Of a stretch of 64,000 bases of DNA, positions 59,501-64,000 are shown one piece after another; positions within the stretch are counted from its first letter, which is position 1; every line of letters starts with the position of its first letter. The notes below the pieces were generated by a model. That model was not told the DNA's origin, searched no databases, and was given only the letters and a program-made list of their open reading frames with translations. Source of the DNA: CBCYMI01 sp965183855 (lineage in GTDB: Bacteria > Pseudomonadota > Alphaproteobacteria > Caulobacterales > Maricaulaceae). The translations under genes and the position numbers were made by a program. Location of the stretch: assembly GCA_965183855.1 (NCBI GenBank), contig CBCYMI010000010.1, forward strand, positions 62,001-126,000. Direction: 5' to 3'.

Positions 59501-59800
59501 TTTATTTCAATACGGCATTTATGATACCCATATCTATGGATTAAATAGATTAATTGGAACTCACCTATTTAGATTACACCTAATTTTAAGATGTGTTTTA
59601 AACACTGGTTTTTAAAAAGCCGCCTCCTTCCAAAAAGTGCTTGGATGCTTCTAAAAATCTGGAAATATTCTCATAACTGAGAATATCAATTCCTGATGAT
59701 AAGAGGTGTATTTTTATTAGGAAATAGTATCCTAGACAGATTTTCTAACCATTAAAATCAGGAATGTTTAGGAGTATTCAGGATTTTTAAGGAGAAATTC
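59501..59800. other. Spacer between immunity gene and second toxin, with palindrome
   Basis: 300 bases. A perfect 8-bp palindrome ATATTCTC/GAGAATAT with 6-base loop lies at 59665-59686, about 115 bases before the second toxin, and could be an operator. No second immunity gene seen. Confidence 0.45.
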
Positions 59801-60256
59801 ATGCTTTGTTCGAGCTCAAAAAAAAGAGGAATAATCCGATTTGTTCTAATTTGTCTTTTTTTATGCACATTCTATAAAAGTGGATCTTCCAGTTTTGCTT
59901 GTCCTCCTGTTTCAGATTCAGATCAGGCGCTTGCTCTTGAGCAAGAAGAGTATTTGATCATCACACAATCCCAGCTTCAACATGTTTTTAAACATGCCAA
60001 AGATTTTGGCGTTGAGGGAAATTGGAATAAAGCAAAGGGTGAGATCTTAAAGGCAAGAATTCTGGATCATATCGAACAAGATTCCACCGAATATATTGAG
60101 GGAAGGTATAATCATATGCCTGTGATTCATTATTATAATCCTGTGACGAATTTAAATGTTATTGCAAGCAGAGAAGGTCATTTGATTAGTGGCTGGAGGC
60201 TTAATGCCAAACAAATATTTCATCTGACAACACAGGGGCGTCTTGGAGGGAGATAA
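59801..60256 (+). CDS. Colicin-D-type tRNase domain protein, copy 2 (with signal peptide)
   Basis: 151 residues. Residues 1-33 look like a Sec signal: basic SSKKRGIIR, hydrophobic FVLICLFLCTFYKS, then GSSSFA before a Cys. The last 104 residues differ from copy 1 at only 8 positions and include the same FKHAKDFG and ISGWRLN motifs. AAGGAGA six bases before ATG is a good ribosome-binding site. It is probably exported, unlike copy 1. No own immunity gene follows; the one at 59201 is nearest. DNA of the shared part is nearly identical, so duplication is recent or maintained by conversion. Intact. Confidence 0.72.
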   Translation: MLCSSSKKRGIIRFVLICLFLCTFYKSGSSSFACPPVSDSDQALALEQEEYLIITQSQLQHVFKHAKDFGVEGNWNKAKGEILKARILDHIEQDSTEYIEGRYNHMPVIHYYNPVTNLNVIASREGHLISGWRLNAKQIFHLTTQGRLGGR

Positions 60257-60552
60257 TAACAGAATGCCTCAAAAAGAAATCTGATCTTTATTGCGAGCAA
60301 GTCTTGTTAGATGTTTAATCTTCCAGTTTAATCATAAATGAGCTGATTTTTTAAGCTGGATTCTGCCGATAGTCAGGATTTATTCCATTCGCTAAAGTTA
60401 TAATTTTATCTTGACTGGAAAAGAGAAGTTTTGAATAAAAGAAGTTCTGAAATAAGGATGAACTGTCTATCCTATGACAAAATTCCATATATAGATTAAG
60501 AAAAACAAGATATATAAGCATTTTGTAATTCTTATAAGAAATAGGTGATATT

Positions 60553-61605
60553 ATGTTTTATTTAAAACCAGACCGGCTTGTTTTTATCTGGTTTAGCCTG
60601 GTGTGTGTCTTATTGGTTGCAATGATTTTATTTGGTGGCGCTGTCAGATTAACCAATTCTGGATTATCTATCACAGAATGGGAAGTGATTAAGGGCATAT
60701 TTCCACCGATAACAAAAGCGCAATGGAATGCAGCCTTTGAGAGCTATAAAGCCATCCCTGAATATCTTGAAGAACATGCCTGGATGAATTTGGATGATTT
60801 TAAATTTATTTATTGGATGGAATGGGGGCATCGATTTTTGGGACGCTTGATTGGTCTGTTTGTTTTCATTCCTTTAATCATATTTATATGTCTGAAATGG
60901 ATTCATAAACCTTTGTTTTATGGCTTGTTCTTACTTCTTATCTTAGGTGTGCTTCAAGGAGGAATTGGGTGGTGGATGGTTTCTTCTGGATTGTCTGAAC
61001 GGGTTGATGTTAGTCAATATCGTCTGGTTGTGCATTTAACAATGGCTTTTTTAATTTTAGGCGGTGTTTTTTGGTTGACATTAACGCAATTTGATAGAAG
61101 TCAAAACAGAAATCAGAGTGAGCATAAAGTAAAAACAAAGCTTATTTTTCTAGCTAATATGCTGGTTTTTTTGGTATTTGTACAAATTGCTCTTGGAGGA
61201 TTTGTTGCGGGCTTGCGTGCGGGGTGGAGTTATCCGAGCTGGCCTTTAATGGGAGAAAGCTTTATTCCTGAAGGATATTTAAAACTTGCTTCATTTTGGA
61301 AAAACAGTTTTGAACATCACGGATATGTACAATTTCATCATAGAATGATGGCCTATTTTTTATTTTTATTAATTCCAGGCATGTTTTTCTATTTTAGAAA
61401 ACAATTATCTTCGATCCAAAAAACCTGGTATATTGGCTTAATTTTGATCTTGTTTATTCAGCTGTCGATTGGAATCGCGACCTTGTTTTCAGACCCAGAA
61501 TTATGGGGCATGGCTTTACTTCATCAAGCAATTGCAATTCTTCTCTTTTTAACCTGTCTTGGTTTTAGGCATCGATTAACGCATAACATTGTTTTAAATT
61601 CATAA
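60553..61605 (+). CDS. ctaA: Heme A synthase (COX15/CtaA)
   Basis: Oxidises heme O to heme A for the aa3-type cytochrome oxidase. 350 residues with eight membrane segments; GGAVRLTNSGLSITEWEVIK, EYLEEHAWMNLDDFKFIYWM and EWGHRFLGRLIGL contain two heme-ligand-type His/Glu positions, with VVHLTMAF and FHHRMMAY further on. Matches the alphaproteobacterial/mitochondrial COX15 type. It implies an aerobic respiratory chain. Intact. Confidence 0.94.
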   Translation: MFYLKPDRLVFIWFSLVCVLLVAMILFGGAVRLTNSGLSITEWEVIKGIFPPITKAQWNAAFESYKAIPEYLEEHAWMNLDDFKFIYWMEWGHRFLGRLIGLFVFIPLIIFICLKWIHKPLFYGLFLLLILGVLQGGIGWWMVSSGLSERVDVSQYRLVVHLTMAFLILGGVFWLTLTQFDRSQNRNQSEHKVKTKLIFLANMLVFLVFVQIALGGFVAGLRAGWSYPSWPLMGESFIPEGYLKLASFWKNSFEHHGYVQFHHRMMAYFLFLLIPGMFFYFRKQLSSIQKTWYIGLILILFIQLSIGIATLFSDPELWGMALLHQAIAILLFLTCLGFRHRLTHNIVLNS

Positions 61606-61670
61606 AACAGGATTTACCTGTTATGCCGTTTCTAATTTTATACAGATTTTGGATATCATGCATTGAATTT

Positions 61671-61704
61671 AAGTGGATTTAAGTGGATTTAAGTGGATTT
61701 AAGT
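61671..61704. repeat. 10-bp tandem repeat, three full copies
   Basis: AAGTGGATTT occurs three times in a row, followed by a partial copy AAGT. It lies after ctaA at the edge of the dispersed repeat. Confidence 0.9.
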
Positions 61705-61925
61705 ACGCTTGCATCCTCTTTCAAAGCTGTTTGCAAAACAGCATAGATTACAGTAACACAATTGCGTGTTTTTGAAATCAGAGCAATTGCTAAATGTGTA
61801 AATTCAAGAGTGTTTCCAAAGAGTTTTTAGGGTGTTCTTGAAGGAAGGTGAGTGGTTTTTTAACGCCTTAAAACCAAAAACATACTTGACCCCAATAAAA
61901 CAATGAGCTTAAACAATATCTCAAT
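61700..61925 (-). repeat. Decayed dispersed repeat, copy 2 (inverted relative to 26100-26385)
   Basis: Read on the minus strand this matches the 26.1-kb element: TTGTTTTATTGGGGTCAA, AAGAACACCCTAAAAACTCT, a block encoding AIALISKTRNCVTVIYAV (compare LLSKMLNCVIVMMF) and GCTGTTTGCAAAA, read in order. The peptide frame is broken here by one shift near 61813. Similarity is moderate; both copies have decayed since duplication. Confidence 0.5.
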
Positions 61926-62017
61926 TAACCAAATAAGATAGCTCCTGATTTATCTTGTTTTTAATCCTTTATTTGAACCTTCCATATAATATAAAACTGG
62001 GTTTGGAAGATGCTTTT

Positions 62018-63478
62018 CTAAGACCATGCTCCTGTAACTGCATAGGTTCTACCAGGTCTTTGTACATTAAAATAAAGGGTTTTTCCATCAGGAGAAAAAC
62101 AGATTCCTGTGATTTCACTATAGCTGTTTTTATACAATTCTCGTATACAGGCAATTGGATAGATTTTTCCATCCTGTGTAATGCCTTTAATATAATTCTT
62201 ACCCGCACCATCTTCGGCAAGAATCAGATCTCCCCAAGGCGCAAGGGTTAGATTATCACAAAAATCAATCTCATTTTTACCTTTGGATTCGATCACCAAT
62301 TCTAACATTCCATCCTGTTGTGTTCGCGTTTTTGGAAGGTGAGGTGAATGCGCGCTGTCTGGTCTAGTATGAGGTGATGAATTAAACTCCTGGTTTATTT
62401 TTTCTTTATAAAACGGCTGATAGCGCCAGATTTGTCCACATTTCCGAGCACCTCCATCGGTTGAGCTAAAATATAATTCCCGTTTTCCCATTCAACATCC
62501 TTCCAATCTTGAGAAAATAGCGGCTCCTTTTTTCTGGATGCTCCGTTCTGCTAATGCCTCATCAGGATTGGTAATATTTTCAAGATCAACCCAATGAACA
62601 TAAAATGCTGTTTTTTCAGGAATGGAAGATGTATGCCAGTTTCTTAAATCACATTTGGGTTCTCCTGATACGGCAAGTGCTTGTAATCTTCCCCCTAGGT
62701 GTAATTGTCCAGGCTTGTTTGGAATAAATCGATAGAATAGACAGGGGTGACCAGAACGGTCTTCAGTTAAATAAACATAGCCTGTTTCAGGATCGACAAC
62801 AGCGGCTTCATGATAAAATCTTCCCATGGCTTTTAAAGGAACAGGTTTGACAGGGGTTGTGGCAAATGCAGGTACTTCAAAAACATAGCCATGTTCTATC
62901 TTTGGATTTGAATCTGATTTTATAAGGGTTTCTTCACAGGATAACCAGCTATTCCAAGGCGTTGAGCCTCCTGCGCAATTCATAACCGTTCCTGCCAGAC
63001 TTAAAAACTGACGCTGAATTTTTTGAGTTTTGGGATCAATCCAGAGTGTTGTTGTCCCTCCAGGCTGAATCTCTCCTGATTTTGCCAAATCATAAATAAT
63101 ATCAGGATGAAATCCCGTATGATTAGACGTATAAGCGCTAATGGTTTTTTTAGCTTGATCAGAGCTTGCATGAATATGATTTAGGGTTAGCTCATGATTG
63201 CGAACAATAATCGTATGATTTTTTGCCTGAAAACAAGCCATTCCATCTGGAGCGCCTGGTACAAGAAGCTGATCATCCATACGCTCTCCCGTTTGTGAAA
63301 TCTGGGTGTATTGAAATCCTTTTGGTAGATCAATCTTGCCTTTTTGATCTTTGATTAAATGACCAAACTTTGTACCTTCTTCTTTGGCAAATCCAAAATT
63401 TGGATTTAAAAAACGGGAAAAAGTTAAGGAAACTAGGCTGGTATGGATAAATTGACGTCGATTTAAAAACATAAACAT
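62018..63478 (-). pseudogene. PhoX/DUF839-type phosphatase, interrupted by one in-frame TGA
   Basis: PhoX alkaline phosphatases are Tat-exported, metal-dependent enzymes. The N-terminus has NRRQFIHTSLVSLTFSRF (twin-arginine type). The first frame contains VPGAPDGMACFQAKNHTIIV, RNHELTLNH, NCAGGSTPWNSWLSCEETLI, GRFYHEAAVVDPETGYVYLT and ends RLEGC, then TGA at 62492-62494. The same frame resumes at once with MGKRELYFSSTDGGARKCGQ, DNLTLAPWGDLILAEDG and ITGICFSPDGKTLYFNVQRP. Homologues have Trp after RLEGC, so TGG has become TGA. No indel is involved. The ATG right after the TGA might allow reinitiation. Total about 485 residues. Confidence 0.82.
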
Positions 63479-63691
63479 TCACGTTAAGCATAGTATTTAA
63501 TTTTATTAAAAACAACCTAAAAGGGCAGAGTTTAAGATAATTTTCTAAAAATAAAAGTCAGATTTAAGAGTATTGCCAATTTTAGAAAAAATAAAAGCTT
63601 GTATGTTTTCTTTAATCTATTACATATTTGTTTTATCATGAATTGTGTTTTGTGTTTATCTTTCTCTTTTTTATTTTTTCAGTGTTTCTCT

Positions 63692-63742
63692 CATTGCGGT
63701 TTATTTTTCATTGCGGTTTATTTTTCATTGCGGTTTATTTTT
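63692..63742. repeat. 17-bp tandem repeat, three exact copies
   Basis: CATTGCGGTTTATTTTT occurs three times in a row without mismatch, in the gene-free right end of the window (63479-64000), where nothing else is recognisable. Confidence 0.9.
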
Positions 63743-64000
63743 ATTTGCCCATTCTTCTTTTAAGGATTTTGGTTAGATTCTATTTTTATATTTTGATCCT
63801 GTTTTAGAAATTTCTTCTTATTTTCTATCTTTTTTGCATCTCATGAATTCTAAAATAAGCAGAGAGGGGAGATATTTTGGGTTTCTCTTTTTTTAAATTA
63901 GGATACAGTCAAGCTTATATCATCTTTAGATTTAAGTTTAAACAAAAATAGATAAAATTCCGCTAAAATATGCCATCAAACCAACAAGGTATTATGTTAC

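Noticed and set aside
62480..62500. UGA recoded as Trp or selenocysteine
   Set aside because: TGA ends several intact genes (scoB, amino-acid binding protein), only one such internal TGA was noticed, and no SECIS-like hairpin or selenoprotein context was seen.

Overview
The window is a strongly AT-rich stretch of an alphaproteobacterial chromosome. Gene neighbourhoods point to a Rhodospirillales/Acetobacteraceae-like lineage: murA-DUF2948-UPF0262-LMW phosphatase-infA-maf-rng-yacG, NDUFA12-mlaD-DUF2155-aat-accC-accB-aroQ, recG-sdhE-mfd, and alr-dnaB-rplI-rpsR-rpsF. NDUFA12, ctaA and succinyl-CoA:3-oxoacid CoA-transferase suggest an aerobic, mitochondrion-like respiratory chain. Low GC, long gene-poor gaps and many broken reading frames suggest a host-associated, decaying genome. 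No species is named because none can be proven from this sequence alone. No insertion sequence, prophage, rRNA or CRISPR array was recognised.

Layout. 0-3 kb: proC (5' truncated by the window edge) and an EnvZ/OmpR-type two-component pair. 3.2-16.4 kb: almost every gene carries single-base indels (ettA, a hypothetical gene, mlaC, mlaA, thiO, nadK, cytochrome c, DUF5671, murA, DUF2948, UPF0262, LMW phosphatase). 16.5-45.7 kb: nearly all genes intact (infA, maf, rng, yacG, tRNA-Phe, an amino-acid binding protein, kdsA, DUF3089, DUF502, recG, sdhE, mfd, a PleD-like protein, scoAB, an Lrp regulator, a very unusual NrdJ-like protein, NDUFA12, mlaD, DUF2155, aat), except a peroxiredoxin gene with stop codons. 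45.8-51.7 kb: a second broken block (accC, accB, aroQ, thiS, thiG, and a repeat-rich protein with a 33-bp minisatellite). 51.8-61.6 kb: intact again (mlaF, mlaE, alr, dnaB, rplI/rpsR/rpsF, a colicin-D-like toxin/immunity cluster, ctaA). 62-63.5 kb: a PhoX-type phosphatase split by one in-frame TGA.

How genes work together. MlaA, MlaC, MlaD, MlaE and MlaF form the retrograde phospholipid transport system, spread over three loci; the outer-membrane and periplasmic parts are broken while the inner-membrane complex is intact. Envelope synthesis is represented by murA, alr, kdsA and accBC; thiamine thiazole synthesis by thiO, thiS and thiG; translation by infA, rplI, rpsR, rpsF, aat and two tRNAs; replication and repair by dnaB, recG and mfd.

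Most interesting. (1) Two free-standing colicin-D-type nuclease domains about 92% identical to each other, one preceded by a signal peptide, flank a colicin-type immunity gene at 58.8-60.3 kb. (2) A 1089-residue NrdJ-like protein keeps the full-length architecture of B12-dependent ribonucleotide reductase but lacks its recognisable catalytic motifs. (3) Frame damage is strongly clustered rather than random. (4) An orphan strong terminator preceded by a long hairpin suggests an unannotated small RNA near 35.4 kb.
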